Below are positions 12,701 to 22,400 of a stretch of 64,000 nt of DNA, piece after piece. The notes beneath the pieces are model-generated. The model worked only from the letters and a program-made list of their open reading frames with translations, made no database searches and was not told the DNA's origin. The first letter of the stretch is position 1; each line of letters starts with the position of its first letter. Made by a program: the position numbers and the translations under genes. Source of the stretch: Acholoe squamosa (taxonomy: Eukaryota; Annelida; Polychaeta; Phyllodocida; Polynoidae); NCBI GenBank assembly GCA_949317995.1, contig OX439046.1, forward strand, positions 41,206,002 through 41,270,001, read 5' to 3'.

Positions 12701-15700
12701 GCCTGTACACCGACCGGGCTGCCGCGCTGCTGGCTATATGAGTTCAAGCTGTCATCGGCACACGGTCGGCGTAATGCCCGCCGCGCGCCTGTACACCGAC
12801 CGGGCTGCCGCGCTGCTGGCTATATGAGTTCAAGCTGTCACCGGCACACGGTCGGCCTTATTCCCGGCGAGCGCGTCGACACCTCCCGGTCTGCCGCGGT
12901 GCTGGCGCTATGAGTTCAAGCTGTCATCGGCGCATGGTGGGCCTTATTCCCGGCGAGCGCGTCGACACCTCCCGGTCTGCCGCGGTGCTGGCGCTATGAG
13001 TTCAAGCTGTCATCGGCGCATGTTGATGAAAAACCCGCGTATAAGGCGCACCCCCAACTAAAGGCAATTACCCTCCCGCGTATAAGACCCAGTAGCACTT
13101 CTACGCGGGAGATTATGGTAGTACTTGAGGAATGGGTTGAATCTGTTGATGGCCTGAGAAAATTTTGAGAATGTCAATGTCCAAACATGCATTCTGATGA
13201 CTTCTGGGAATAGCTTCATAACTTTGGTTCTAATAGGAATATTTGAAAAATTCTTTCACTGTTGGAAAGCCAAGAGTCTGCACATAAATACCAAGGTACC
13301 TGTCGCCAAATTCAAGGCCATTGTCGCCACAGTTGCCCAGCCCTGTTTTCAAGACTCAGGTACAGCTTATTATCATAGCTTTTTCCAAAGTTGGGGGTGT
13401 GGCTTATATGCGGGGTTTGGCGCTAAATAGATTGCCATATTTGATTAGAATCTTGTATCTCCACTGAACAGTGTTTGCAAATTATGTAGCCAGATAAAAA
13501 TTTTCTCTCCGAATAATTGTCCAAGTGCAAGTTACCTGGTACATAACGATAGCTTTGGAGACAAGCACAAGGAGGGAAAAGAAATATTGATTAAAAAAAA
13601 ACAAGAAGTTATGTAATCAATGCCAGTGTCTACTTACCAAACCCAGAAATGACCCGCCCGGGCAGTCTACGAGTGTGGCCACACAGGAGCTGCTTCGGCT
13701 GTTAGAAGAGTCACCACACGGTTTGCCCGGCATCGACCCCATCAAAGACCTCCACCTCCGCGATCTACACCTGGTTGAAGAATTCCAGAAGTTAGACAAG
13801 TTACGGAATTCATTCAGTGAATACAAGTGTGTCCAAGACCCCGGCTTTTTAGATAATGTAAGTGAGCATATTAATTCAGATAACCTGTTCCTCGAGTTCT
13901 TGTGCGTTAGGCGAAGCCACATCAAGGCACACCATCAGTTCTGACCTATAAGACACATCTAGACATTAGTTTTTAAGAGTTTAAGTCAGATTTATAGTGA
14001 TTTTATCCCTCCCCCCCCCGTTACAAGGCATATCCTGACTTTAGGATGTTCTTGTGACTTTGGGGATGTATTCTAAAGCACAGGAGGGCTTAGTGAACAT
14101 AAGTGCAAATCTAACATCAGGCTGGATTTTACATTTTCCGACAATTTTTTTTTCTGTCACAACTGCATTTGAAGGCATTCTAAACAAATTTACATAACCA
14201 AAACTCGTTCTTCTCTTTTATCCAGAAGAAATGTTTGATTATTTTGTATTAACTTGCCCTTTATTATTTGCACAGTACAAGCAGGTGGCTGTGGTAATGA
14301 AGCTGAAGGACGAGCACAAATACCTCAAGTTCCTGCTGTCTGAGGAGAGCCTGCAGCTGCTACCTGAGTACCAGCAGCGGGTACAGGTATGTCTCTACAC
14401 TTCTACACACTAATAAACCTCCATGGACAGCTGCTCATAGTGATATAGGATACATCATGGTGGGGAATAATTATCTATGTAGCCTGGAGATCCCCTTAAT
14501 GAAAAGGTGCAGCTGATTCATGTCATGACTGATCACCACACTGCATGTAAAGCAGCCTCGATACATAAACCACTCTGATATCAAACTTCCCAAAATGACA
14601 AAAGAAACACCTTGACAGTAGTATCGGTAAATAATGCTTTTCCTACTCTCCCTCAGCACTTTTGATATGCCTCTACCATGCGATGTCAATCGCAGTGACC
14701 AAAGCCCCTCAAGACCCCAAATTGTGTAGTATCCTCCCTGACTGCCAACTTCCTCTCCCTGAACCCCATGACTACCTCCCCCTGACTACCCTACCTCTGA
14801 CCACCCCATGACTACCTCCCCCTGACTACCCCTACCTCTGACCACCCCATGACTAACTCCCCAACCACCCCATTACTATCTCCTCCGACTACCCCCATCC
14901 CTCACTACCCCATGACTACCTCCCCCAACCTCCCCTGACTACCACTCCCCCTGACCACCCTATGACTACCTCCCCCAACCATCCCATGACTACCTCCCCT
15001 AACTACCACTCTCCCTGACCACCCTATGACTACCTCCCCCAACCATCCCATGACTATCTCCCCTGACTACCACTCCCCCTGACCACCCTATGACTACCTC
15101 CCCTAACCACCCCATGACGACCTCCCCTAACTAGCCCCCTGTCCCCTGAAAACCCTCAGACTTACTCTTGATGACATCATTCAGTGATATATCTGCTGTG
15201 TGACACCAGGTGCTGAAGGAGCTGCAGTACGTGGACAAACTGAGCACGGTGCAGCTCAAGGGACGTGTGGCATGTGAGATCAGCAACCATGAGCTGCTCA
15301 TCACTGAGCTCATCCTGGAGAACGCGCTCACCGACATGCTGCCTGAGCAGATTGCTGCTATCATGTCCTGTGTTGTATTTGAGCAGCGTAACTGTAGTGA
15401 GCCCAACCTGACACCGGCCCTTGAACAGGTGAGAACTAAACTTGTACCCTCCCATAGTCAGGCAGTTTATACAAGGGTAATGTCTAATGCATGCTTGTCT
15501 GAGGTTGAAGATGTTACCTTAAAGAATACATACGATGTCTCACTAGCCATGCAATGGTGTGTATTGCAAACACCTTTCTTTGTTTATGTTTTATTGCAGA
15601 ACACGTTATGTGTGCTAATTTACAGTAACTCTACCATTCATGCTACAATAGAAATGTCAGCAGGACTCATACTGGGTTGTATTCTGTACATCTTGTACCA

Positions 15701-16503
15701 TCACTGTGTTACAGGCTAAGGAGACAGTGCTGGTGGCTGCACGTAAGATCGGCGTGCTGCAGAAGGAGTGTGGACTGAAGATGCCGGTGGAGGACTTTGT
15801 AGACCAGTACCACTTTGGTCTGGTAGAGGTTGTCTACGAGTGGGCTCGTGGTCTGGTAAGTAGCATCTATCTACATCTGAACCCACACAATCTAACACCA
15901 AGTGTCCTTGGCCAATTACCGAGCAATAGGTTTTACCTGTTTGGAAATCAACCGCTGCATTGATTAATCTAGGTTTGACAAAGCCTACTGCTAAAAACAT
16001 TTACATTTCCTTAGAATATCACCCATCTAACTGGCCTTAGATTAAAGGCTTCTATACCACTTCCAGATTGTTGCTGCTATAGAAGGAGGTGTAGTGTTTC
16101 AAACTGTAGCGTGTCATTTTGCCCATCTATTCCAAAATGTCCACCACTAAATTTTCATTGGACTAAATTGTGCCTATAAAAAAATAAGCTATTGTTTGGG
16201 GTTTTGTCCCAAAGTTATTAGTAAAGAAGTTGACTGTAATGCTATGCGCATGTCCCACTCTGTCCAGCAGTGTTTGACTTTGTCTCCTGTTACCACTTCC
16301 AGCCGTTTAAGGAAATCACAGAGCTGACAGACGTGCAGGAAGGTATCATCGTGCGCAGCATCCAGCGACTGGATGAGGTGCTGCGTGATGTCAGGAACGC
16401 CGCACGTATCATTGGGGACCCGGTCCTCTACCAGAAAATGGAGAAGGCATCTATGCTGATCAAACGGGACATTGTATTTGCTGCTAGTCTCTACACACAA
16501 TGA
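625..16503 (+). CDS. SKIC2: SKIC2 (SKI2-like RNA helicase), C-terminal part in eight exons
   Basis: This is the C-terminal half of the superkiller-complex DExH RNA helicase, which unwinds mRNA and feeds it 3' to 5' into the cytoplasmic exosome in mRNA turnover and quality control. Exons lie at 625-783, 1131-1241, 9912-10315, 13647-13857, 14276-14386, 15210-15428, 15715-15855 and 16303-16503, all with AG/GT borders and matching phases. Recognisable blocks, in order, are [13 protein letters not shown] at the end of the helicase core, the KOW-like arch segment [20 protein letters not shown], the stalk segment [11 protein letters not shown], and the DSHCT C-terminal domain ([45 protein letters not shown] in the SKIV2L manner). 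The protein ends at the family's usual ...FAASLYTQ terminus. The helicase motor domains lie outside the window. MTR4, the nuclear paralogue, is less likely because the wording and C-terminus follow SKIV2L. The second intron of the window has been enlarged by a DIRS fossil. Confidence 0.93.
784..1130 (+). other. SKIC2 intron, 347 bp
   Basis: Short AT-rich intron with GTATTG donor and CCTTGCAG acceptor. Nothing else is seen in it. Confidence 0.85.
1131..1241 (+). CDS. SKIC2: SKIC2 exon: start of arch stalk
   Basis: A 37-codon phase-0 exon reading [20 protein letters not shown] to RIYLQ. Acceptor TTGCAG|GTC, donor CAG|GTAATA. It corresponds to the stalk helix that leads into the KOW-containing arch of SKI2/MTR4 helicases. 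Confidence 0.92.
1407..1483 (+). repeat. Left inverted terminal repeat of DIRS-A
   Basis: It matches, in reverse complement, the segment 9409-9479. Shared landmarks are GTTCCAGG, CAATGATAGAT, CATAGGAGAAGCGCATGCGC and AGTTGTCAGA. Confidence 0.85.
2634..2857. mobile_element. Small inverted-repeat DNA transposon (MITE)
   Basis: About 220 bp. The left end reads CCGTAATCTCCCGCGTATAA and the right end is its near-perfect inverse, CCTTATACGTGGGAGATTAC. The ends are flanked by TA. The same end sequence bounds the 12284-13121 element. TA targets and this layout suggest a Tc1/mariner or pogo-like non-autonomous family; the family assignment is inference. Confidence 0.75.
2908..2973 (-). pseudogene. 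tRNA-Ala-like pseudogene or SINE head
   Basis: Read on the minus strand it begins GGGGATGTAGCTCAGTGGTA (D-arm and A box) and continues GAGCGCTCGC, then GGTCCCGGGTTCGAAACCC (T-arm and B box). The anticodon arm is shortened to CTCGCATTGAG, so a normal 7-nt anticodon loop cannot form, and the 3' acceptor strand does not pair well with the 5' end. The body resembles tRNA-Ala. It may be a decayed tRNA copy or the head of a tRNA-derived SINE, but I could not define a SINE body or tail. Confidence 0.7.
3225..3362. repeat. Repeated motif followed by short hairpins
   Basis: Two copies of a CCTATACYTTATGCC motif (about 3231 and 3322) are each followed by a short hairpin: AAATTTCTCA-type arms around CCC, then AATTCACATGGCTGTGAATT. 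A third motif copy lies near 2855. The function is unknown; it may be the ends of a further small transposon. Confidence 0.45.
3597..4951 (+). pseudogene. Gag-like region of DIRS-A, with acidic and RS-rich stretch
   Basis: This part of the fossil lies upstream of reverse transcriptase, where DIRS elements carry their gag-like gene. A purine-only (GAAGAG)n-type tract at about 3734-3905 reads as Lys/Arg in one frame and as a long run of Glu in another. Downstream DNA gives abundant Arg-Ser dipeptides of the kind seen in splicing factors. The segment 4445-4951 still reads as a 168-residue helical protein fragment without a family I can name. The region is broken and only its general character can be read. 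Confidence 0.55.
5406..6037 (+). pseudogene. Reverse transcriptase remnant of DIRS-A
   Basis: The segment carries DIRS/Gypsy-grade RT signatures: [15 protein letters not shown] (motif A), [19 protein letters not shown] (motif B) and FLYIDDTFI (motif C, the YIDD box). The preceding part (about 5500-5680) has the usual pre-RT wording about residues that precede ILDLTELN. It is broken and incomplete at its 3' side, where an RNase H domain would follow. Confidence 0.85.
6038..7841 (+). other. DIRS-A spacer between RT and recombinase
   Basis: I recognise no gene. The first few hundred bases may be decayed RNase H or methylase-like sequence. From about 7008 the region is built of repeats with a GGGAGATTCGTCTCA motif (listed separately). 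Confidence 0.4.
7008..7605. repeat. Imperfect ~180-bp tandem repeats with GGGAGATTCGTCTCA motif
   Basis: Two long units (about 7010-7190 and 7190-7372) and the start of a third share TTTTCCTACTA..ACCTTGGCC and a GGGAGATTCGTCTCA-like motif. The same motif occurs inverted near 7585 (GTGAGACGAATCTCCC), so the block is bounded by inverted copies. It may be a degraded non-autonomous DNA transposon with internal duplication. Confidence 0.5.
7842..8680 (+). pseudogene. Tyrosine recombinase remnant of DIRS-A
   Basis: The region reads as the DIRS/Ngaro-type YR. The core-binding part carries [17 protein letters not shown]. The catalytic part carries [18 protein letters not shown], which includes the first catalytic Arg box, and AHSTRCASN, the usual HxxR-type box. 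YR instead of a DDE integrase is the mark of the DIRS class. It is broken. Confidence 0.8.
9072..9180. repeat. Internal complementary region (ICR) of DIRS-A
   Basis: The first part (GGCCACAACAACATCTATCG) is complementary to the element's left end. The second part (CGATACTTACATGTAAGTTG onward, through TTGTTCCAGGAGCAACGATA) is complementary to the right end and its outer extension at 9479-9525. DIRS elements are thought to use such a region to rebuild both ends through a circular intermediate. Confidence 0.8.
9409..9530 (-). repeat. Right inverted terminal repeat of DIRS-A
   Basis: Inverse of the left terminal repeat, with an outer extension (ACAATTAATCATCAACTTAC and onward) found elsewhere only in the ICR. 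Confidence 0.8.
9632..9860. mobile_element. Small inverted-repeat DNA transposon (MITE)
   Basis: The left end TACCATAAAACCCTGGTCAT and right end CTTATGACCGAGGTTTTACG are inverted copies flanked by TA. Internal sequence repeats CATAAGCCGG-like words. The TACCGTAAAA start recalls the TACCGTAATC ends of the other two small elements, suggesting related TA-targeting families. Confidence 0.7.
9912..10315 (+). CDS. SKIC2: SKIC2 exon: KOW-containing arch
   Basis: A 404-nt exon. It starts [20 protein letters not shown] and ends IPRF plus two bases of an Arg codon. Acceptor CCAACAG|AAA, donor [31 protein letters not shown] is the beta-rich KOW segment of the arch; later blocks ([27 protein letters not shown]) follow the SKIV2L pattern. 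Confidence 0.93.
10316..12283 (+). other. SKIC2 intron, no feature recognised
   Basis: AT-rich intron with homopolymer runs (poly-G near 11179, poly-T near 11455). I see no coding exon or clear transposon in this stretch. Confidence 0.55.
12284..13121. mobile_element. Inverted-repeat DNA transposon with internal minisatellite
   Basis: Left end TACCGTAATCTCCCGCGTAG and right end CTTCTACGCGGGAGATTATG are inverted copies, flanked by TA. Multiple internal CGCGTAGAAGGCGC and CGCGTATAAGGCGC words repeat the end motif. The body is GC-rich and dominated by seven 86-bp tandem units (12487-13020). There is no transposase gene, so it is non-autonomous. It shares its ends with the 2634-2857 element. Confidence 0.75.
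12487..13020. repeat. 86-bp GC-rich tandem repeat, about seven units
   Basis: TATGAGTTCAAGCTGTCATC begins units at 12487, 12573, 12651, 12737, 12823, 12909 and 12995. Spacing is 86 bp except one 78-bp unit. Units carry CGGTCGGCGTAATGCCCGCC-type sequence. The array lies wholly inside the transposon. Confidence 0.9.
13647..13857 (+). CDS. SKIC2: SKIC2 exon
   Basis: A 211-nt exon that completes the split Arg codon and reads [20 protein letters not shown] to DPGFLDN. Acceptor AACCCAG|AAA, donor AAT|GTAAGT. It matches the SKIV2L segment (DPP...QELLRL) between arch and C-terminal domain. Confidence 0.92.
14276..14386 (+). CDS. SKIC2: SKIC2 exon
   Basis: A 37-codon phase-0 exon, [10 protein letters not shown] to [10 protein letters not shown]. 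Acceptor TTGCACAG|TAC, donor [17 protein letters not shown] leads into the DSHCT domain. Confidence 0.92.
14387..15209 (+). other. SKIC2 intron with CT-rich repeats
   Basis: 823-bp intron. Its second half is a pyrimidine-rich minisatellite (listed separately) ending about 80 bp before the acceptor. Confidence 0.85.
14735..15130. repeat. Imperfect CCCCATGACTACCTCCCC minisatellite
   Basis: Words such as CCCATGACTACCTCCCC, CTGACTACC and CTGACCACCC recur about every 28 bp for roughly 400 bp. It is low complexity and pyrimidine-rich on the + strand. Confidence 0.85.
15210..15428 (+). CDS. SKIC2: SKIC2 exon: DSHCT domain, first part
   Basis: A 73-codon phase-0 exon, [10 protein letters not shown] to LTPALEQ. 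Acceptor ACACCAG|GTG, donor CAG|GTGAGA. It contains [20 protein letters not shown], diagnostic of the DSHCT domain of SKI2/MTR4 proteins. Confidence 0.94.
15715..15855 (+). CDS. SKIC2: SKIC2 exon: DSHCT domain, middle
   Basis: A 47-codon phase-0 exon, [13 protein letters not shown] to VVYEWARGL. Acceptor TTACAG|GCT, donor CTG|GTAAGT. It holds the family motif [13 protein letters not shown]. Confidence 0.94.
16303..16503 (+). CDS. SKIC2: SKIC2 terminal exon
   Basis: 66 codons plus stop, [20 protein letters not shown] to [13 protein letters not shown]-like end [13 protein letters not shown]. Acceptor TTCCAG|CCG. The C-terminus matches where SKIV2L proteins normally end, so the gene is complete at this side. 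I could not place a clear AATAAA close downstream. Confidence 0.95.
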   Translation, partial: PFKEITELTDVQEGIIVRSIQRLDEVLRDVRNAARIIGDPVLYQKMEKASMLIKRDIVFAASLYTQ

Positions 16504-18461
16504 CATGAATTGTGAAATGAAGTTACTCAAGCTCTCAACTAATGAAGTATTGTTTGCCATGATAGGGAGAAGGGGGCGAAGACCCAGTTCAGTCAAGGTG
16601 CCTTGGATGTCGACTCAGATAGCATGTATAGGCTATGTGCTACATCTGTTGGACATAACCCATAACGCGATGACAGGGTACTGAGCACAGCTGAAGATTG
16701 ATGGGAGATGCATGACAAGTTAATGTGTGACTGTAAGGATAAACTCATGATGGGCTACTCAGGGAATATGGCACGGCGCATATAATGTCCCTCGACGTCT
16801 CTAAGCAGTCTAGAGAATAACCAGGGCTATGGCCAAGGGCCCTATTCCCGTTATGACACAATGTCCTTTCAAATCTTACCTGCAAGGTTAACTATTCCAG
16901 ATCACTTCCATACAAAACAACATGAAATATATTATTAATCAGATATCGCATATTGCCCAATCAATAGGACACACCAGTATCTGAAGGCAGTTACAGGTCA
17001 TTGTTACATGTAATGACATGCAAATTAGCCAATCATTATAGCCAGACATTGCACGGCGATGGACATTTAGGTAACTCAAGGCTATTGTTAAGTGATTGCA
17101 TGACTCTGTACATACTGGACCCTTCCATAGATGCATGGTCGTCAACAGAACAACAACCAGCATCTTGGTCATACAGCACACTGATGTAAGCCGGTCGTGT
17201 TATAAAGTGGGTTATAGCTGGACCTTTTCGTAGGTGATTAGGTGAGCCATGATCTACACTCTGGCGTCTGTTAATATTTTTACTGTGGGAGGTGTTCTTG
17301 AAATAACAACGTTACAGTGGTAAGTAATAAGCGATAGAATTATGAGGGATAAACAATCCTGGTGTTTAGTGGGTATATAGCTGATGATGTAACCATAACA
17401 TATGTTTGTGAATGTGAACGTGATGCGTCCATGGTTAGTGGTATCATTGAATATGAGGCTGGATACGGGGATGGGATCTTTCCTATGTGTGTAAGATTTT
17501 CAACACTTTTGGTCCAAAAGAGATGTTCCCAGATCTATTGGGGAAACCTTTTAATCTTTATGGGCGGGGGGGGGGGGGAGGGGTAAGGCTGCCAGTTACA
17601 TTGTTTTAAGGCTGATCAAGTACCGAATGCGTCATTGTGACCTAGTTTGGTCAATATCCTACACATTGCCAGATTGAAATGACACGTCTGATACAAGAGG
17701 TGCGCGATTTGTCCATGGTTATATCTGTGAGGCTGGGTGTACAAATACCGTTAGGGTAAAGTGACCATGAGTCGTCCACTTGGACCTCTGTGCAACCTCT
17801 AACCGTTTCTAGGATATGTTCTGTAATAGACAAATGTGTGTGGGGCACTGGCAAATGGATATAAAAATCTTCCTGAATTGTTTCTAATGCCAACAATGAG
17901 GTCAGAAATCTTATAGTCATATCTATCAGATCCTTTCAGCCATCATTGCACAATTGATGTGTATTTTTCTTCATCAGTACCATGAGTCAGCCAGCAGTAC
18001 CGTGAGTCCGCCACAGATTGTAGCAGATTGTCTATTGTGTACTTGATGTAAGGAAAGGGCAAATTTCCACTTTACTGATAATTGACAGGGTGTTTATACA
18101 ATCCATTTACAATATTTAGTCAATATTAACACTGTCTCTTAACTACTAGGACATTATTGCAAGTTTATCCTCATTTAATAGTTGCAATCCAATAAGTGAC
18201 TTGTAAACCATCAGAAACCTATCTCTATTTGCAATGGATATAACACCAAACATGCTCCTACTGATAGCCGGTGTAAGGGGATGGACCCAATAAAGCCGAT
18301 GATTGTAAGATATCAGGTGCTGCGTTTTCCCATGTTCTGCCAATTTAAATCACTTAAAATCCTCTAAGGTGGTCATTGATAAATTCAATTTGGCACTATA
18401 AACATGCAAAGTGGCCGTCTCGAGGTACATGGATGACTCAAGGTCACTCTACCCTATGTGT
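16504..18461. other. 3' flank of SKIC2, no gene recognised
   Basis: Presumed 3' UTR and intergenic DNA. There is a short poly-G run near 17565. Open stretches on either strand show no family I recognise. Confidence 0.5.
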
Positions 18462-19012
18462 CAATATCTGTGTCTGAGGCTAGGTACATGTGGTGCATAA
18501 TATCTGTGTGTGAGGCTAGGTACATGTGGCAATATCTATGTGAGGCTAGGTACATGTGGCAATATCTATGTAAGGCTAGGTACATGTGGCAATATCTATG
18601 TGAGGCTAGGTACATGTGGCAATATCTATGTGAGGCTAGGTACATGTGGCAATATCTATAAGGCTAGGTACATGTGGCAATATCTATGAGGCTAGGTACA
18701 TGTGGCAATATCTATGTGAGGCTAGGTACATGTGGCAATATCTATGTGAGGCTAGGTACATGTGGCAATATCTATAAGGCTAGGTACATGTGGCAATATC
18801 TATGAGGCTAGGTACATGTGGCAATATCTATGTGAGGCTAGGTACATGTGGCAATATCTATGTGAGGCTAGGTACATGTGGCAATATCTATGTGAGGCTA
18901 GGTACATGTGGCAATATCTATGTGAGGCTAGGTACATGTGGTGCACAATATCTGTGTGTGAGGCTAGGTACATCTGTCAATATCTGTGTGTAGGGCTAGG
19001 TACATGTGGTGT
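18462..19012. repeat. 30-bp minisatellite, about 18 units
   Basis: Units of the form GAGGCTAGGTACATGTGGCA followed by ATATCTATGT repeat from about 18462 to 19012. Spacing is mostly 29-30 bp with shorter variants. Each unit contains the palindrome GTACATGTGG/TACATGTA-like core. The open frames on both strands here are by-products of the repeat. Confidence 0.95.
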
Positions 19013-19491
19013 ACAAGGCATTCCTGTGTCCTTACAATATTACTTGATCTATAGTACTGGGCGTAAGAGGATTAGTTTGTGAGGATTGTTAAGGTTTTTG
19101 CTGATCTTAGCTCTACTCACTGTCAATAATGTATATTCTGTATTCCCACTGTCTTACGCCTTTTTGCCAATATCTACTACCCTACATTGACAATAAGTTT
19201 TATGATTGGAAATGATTGTTTGATAAATGTTTTAAAAAAAAATTGGTATGAACAAAACCTCAGAATTTGCAATTGTTTTCATCCCAGAAACTACCCTCCA
19301 AATCCTTTGCCGTCCTACAGAATAACCTATCTTGCACAGGGTCACAAAATGCACCAGGAATACAATCAAACCCTGCCTATATGCTGCGCCCTAACCTGAT
19401 AAGACTGTCCCCTTGAGCTTGGGGACCTGTTACAATTAACCCCCCCCCCCCAACCCTGTTCCTATCCACACGCTAGGCGTGGCCTTCGTAT

Positions 19492-19899
19492 GTGTGTATA
19501 CTTATACTACACCTTGTCTATAGGAATATCCTGCACAGTCAACCTGGTGGGTTGAATGTACACCATGCAATAGGAATGTCTACATCTACATACGTATTTC
19601 CTCATGTAGAAGTCGCATCTTGTCTTTGGGGAGGTCCTGTAAGCTACTGTATTAAAGCCTCCGATCTGACATATACAAAAGGTTTTAAGGTTGTGTTTTA
19701 TCAACCAGGCTATTTACACAACATCATGGTGCATTACAAAATGTTGTTGGACGTGAGAAACAGTTTTATCTCAAGTAGAATACGATGGCCCTATAGGTTT
19801 AACCAAGAACCTCTAACTGTCACACCCGGCAGTGCGATAATCCTTTGCCATATCACACTACCAGGTGGATCATCCCAAATAGTCATATTACTACAGTAA
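19492..19899 (+). other. Open stretch of 135 codons, unknown
   Basis: An open frame on the + strand without repeats. I recognise no domain. It has no matching splice context that I can defend and no neighbours in a shared pathway. It may be chance or a decayed exon or transposon gene. Confidence 0.12.
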
Positions 19900-20080
19900 A
19901 ATGATAACTAATGCCAAATAAATGGATTTTGAATATTTGTGGCTAAAATAGTTTGAGATAAATGCAAAGGTGCACGAGAATGGGTCACCACAGGGTTATC
20001 ACACGAGGCATAGTAGTATCGTGTATCATGGACGTTAATACACGTGTATCAACAATCATAGGTCTGAAGTATTATTCTCA

Positions 20081-20082
<2 letters not shown>

Positions 20083-20146
<64 letters not shown>
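20083..20146. repeat. (AT)n microsatellite
   Basis: About 64 bp of uninterrupted TA dinucleotide. Confidence 0.97.
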
Positions 20147-20147
<1 letters not shown>

Positions 20148-20825
20148 GGGGCTGGATTAAAGAATTCAAGGATGAGAAATATTCATCCCCATGTTATCCA
20201 CGGTTCATGGAAATCAATTTGTCATGCCGTGATCTCATACCTGGATCATGCCAGGTAGAAGAGCTTCCCCTGACACGGGCTATGTCCCCAACACCTCTGT
20301 GTAACTGTCACTCTATAGTCCTGTATGCTACAGGCTTGTTATGTGATTGAAATTGAATTTGGCGCTACTTTGGCTAACTTTGTTTATTCACAATGCTATT
20401 CAGAATGGATCAGCTGTTGCCGGGACTGTGGCGCATTTGGTGAGGCTTGCACTTTGGCTAGTGTATTATGTGGCACCCAAAGACAATAGGACATGGACAT
20501 ATTGGGGATCTGGCTACTGAACAACTGCTATTATAAAGGCACCACAGGTTAGCGATGTCGCTGTAAAACTTTTATACATAGCTTAACTATAGGTACTCGT
20601 GATGAACTGTGATATATAGCCGCGTCTAACAATATGAGTAATGGCATCGTTTTTCAGGAGAGTGTATTTCTGAGGTTCTTGGTGTCTTCCTACATCAAAG
20701 AGGTATCCCCTGGTGTACAGTTGTGAATAAAGCTTTTCATGATGGCAATCCCTTTAGTCTTGCGTTCCTGCTTTCCCATTCGAGTCAAATAAATACGTGT
20801 GTAAAATACCTTGCCCAAACTAAGG

Positions 20826-20865
20826 TTTATGTCTGGTTGCTATGCCGATGAAGTTTTCACAATAG
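20826..20865 (+). repeat. Left terminal repeat of DIRS-B
   Basis: GTTTATGTCTGGTTGCTATG and the following bases match 42230-42272 in reverse complement. Confidence 0.75.
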
Positions 20866-21500
20866 AGACGTAGTCGTGTGAGACCATCCCATAATGCATC
20901 ACAACTGGAGGCTTACTACAAGAGCATTGAGGCTCAGAAGCTGGGAACCCCACAAGTGAAGATCTCCCGGAGAGATTCGTTAGCATCTTCAAAAAGGCTT
21001 GTGGGCCCTCTTTTGATCTCAGTATCATAAAAGAAAAGAGAAATAAGTTCCAGAGACCGGCAATCACGCCGTTGGCCACTGCCCGCCCATAGTCCTCACG
21101 GCTATGGGCCAGCACTTAGCACTTGCACACTTGTATATATTTTTTTTTCATTCATATATTAATTGAAATGACTGACCCAGTGCCCTGTGTAGCGGGACTG
21201 AAGGCCTATGGCCTTCTTAGACAATCAACAATACTATATTTCAAATGGTGTTGTTCGAATTAGATACTATTATGGTGACCAAGGGTGTTAAGTTAATGGG
21301 TTTGAAAAGTTAGGGTTTGGTACATTTGTACGGGGCAGCACTAAAAATTATGTAAACCAATGGTTAAAATTAACACATGATCCCTTCATCATTGAATCTG
21401 TTTAAGGAGTGAAAGTCGACTTGCAAGAAACCCCTATGCAAGAGACTGCTCCTAGGCCCTATCTAGTGTCTGAGGAAAATAGAGAATTACTGACCAAGTT

Positions 21501-21960
21501 TTGAAAGAACACCTGGACAAGGGCATAATAGAAATCTGCAAACCAGAGCAAGGACAGTTTATTTCAAACAGTTTTCTTAGGCCTAAACCCAATAGCAAAC
21601 ACAGACTTATTTTAGATCTGTCAGAACTGAATTCTTCAGTACTCTATAGACATTTCAAAATGACAAGCCTACAGACAGCCATAGACAAGGTGCAGAAAGA
21701 TGCCTTTTTAGGATCTTAGGTCTTTCTGACACTTATTACAGCATACCGGTATCAGATATTGACAAAAAGTTGCTTAGGTTCAAATGGGGGGGAGCATTAT
21801 ATCAATATACATGCCTGCCGAATGGACTAGCACAAGCACCAAGAACTTTCACTAAAGTTCTAAAACCAGCCTTCGCAGAATTGCAAAAACAAGGCCATTC
21901 CTGTTTTGGGTACATAGATGATACTTTTCATCATGGGAGAAAGAAAGTATGGCAGCACTG
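21501..21960 (+). pseudogene. Reverse transcriptase remnant of DIRS-B
   Basis: RT wording includes FLRPKPNSKHRLILDLSELN, the motif B region YTCLPNGLAQAPRTFTKVLK and FGYIDDTF (motif C). It resembles the DIRS-A RT but is not the same family. It is broken. Confidence 0.85.
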
Positions 21961-22078
21961 CTTGACCTACAAATATATGCCAAAGAATACTATAGTAAGA
22001 CGATCAGGTGTTTATCTGATAACACTACAGCAGTAGCTTATGTAAATCACAAAGGAGGATAAAAAAAACAGCCTTGTT

Positions 22079-22400
22079 ATGACAAAAACCATATGGGAAT
22101 TCTGTGAGTGCAGAGACCTATGGGTAAATGCAGCCCACATTCCAGGGAAAGAGAATGAGGAAGCAGACAGGAAGTCTAGAACTGCAGTGCACACTGAGTG
22201 GGAATTACCTGACTCAGCCTTTGAACAGATTCAAATGAAACGGGGACATCATAGTATTGACCTATTTGCCTCAAGACTAGCATTCAAACTAGAAAACTAT
22301 TACAGCTGGCTACCTGACCAAGGGCAGGTGACACAGATGCACTGTCTCTACCGTGGCCTAATGACTATTATGCTTTCCCTCCTTTCAGCCTGAATCTGAA
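22079..22400 (+). pseudogene. RNase H / post-RT remnant of DIRS-B
   Basis: Phrases such as HIPGKENEEADRKSR and SIDLFASRLAFKLENYYSW are characteristic of the region between RT-RNase H and recombinase in DIRS-like elements. Confidence 0.75.

Noticed and set aside
625-16503. MTR4 (MTREX) instead of SKIC2
   Set aside because: The arch and C-terminal wording and the terminal FAASLYTQ follow SKIV2L more closely than MTR4.
17651-17920. 89-codon minus frame downstream of SKIC2
   Set aside because: No motif and no conservation evidence.
18146-18343. Minus-strand frame with weak LINE-like wording
   Set aside because: Too short, and the resemblance is not specific.
18462-19012. Regular 30-bp repeats as a CRISPR array
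   Set aside because: Units are contiguous, without unique spacers, and the genome is animal. It is a minisatellite.
18454-19082. Open frames through the minisatellite
   Set aside because: Repetitive peptide on both strands caused by the repeat; no start or splice context.
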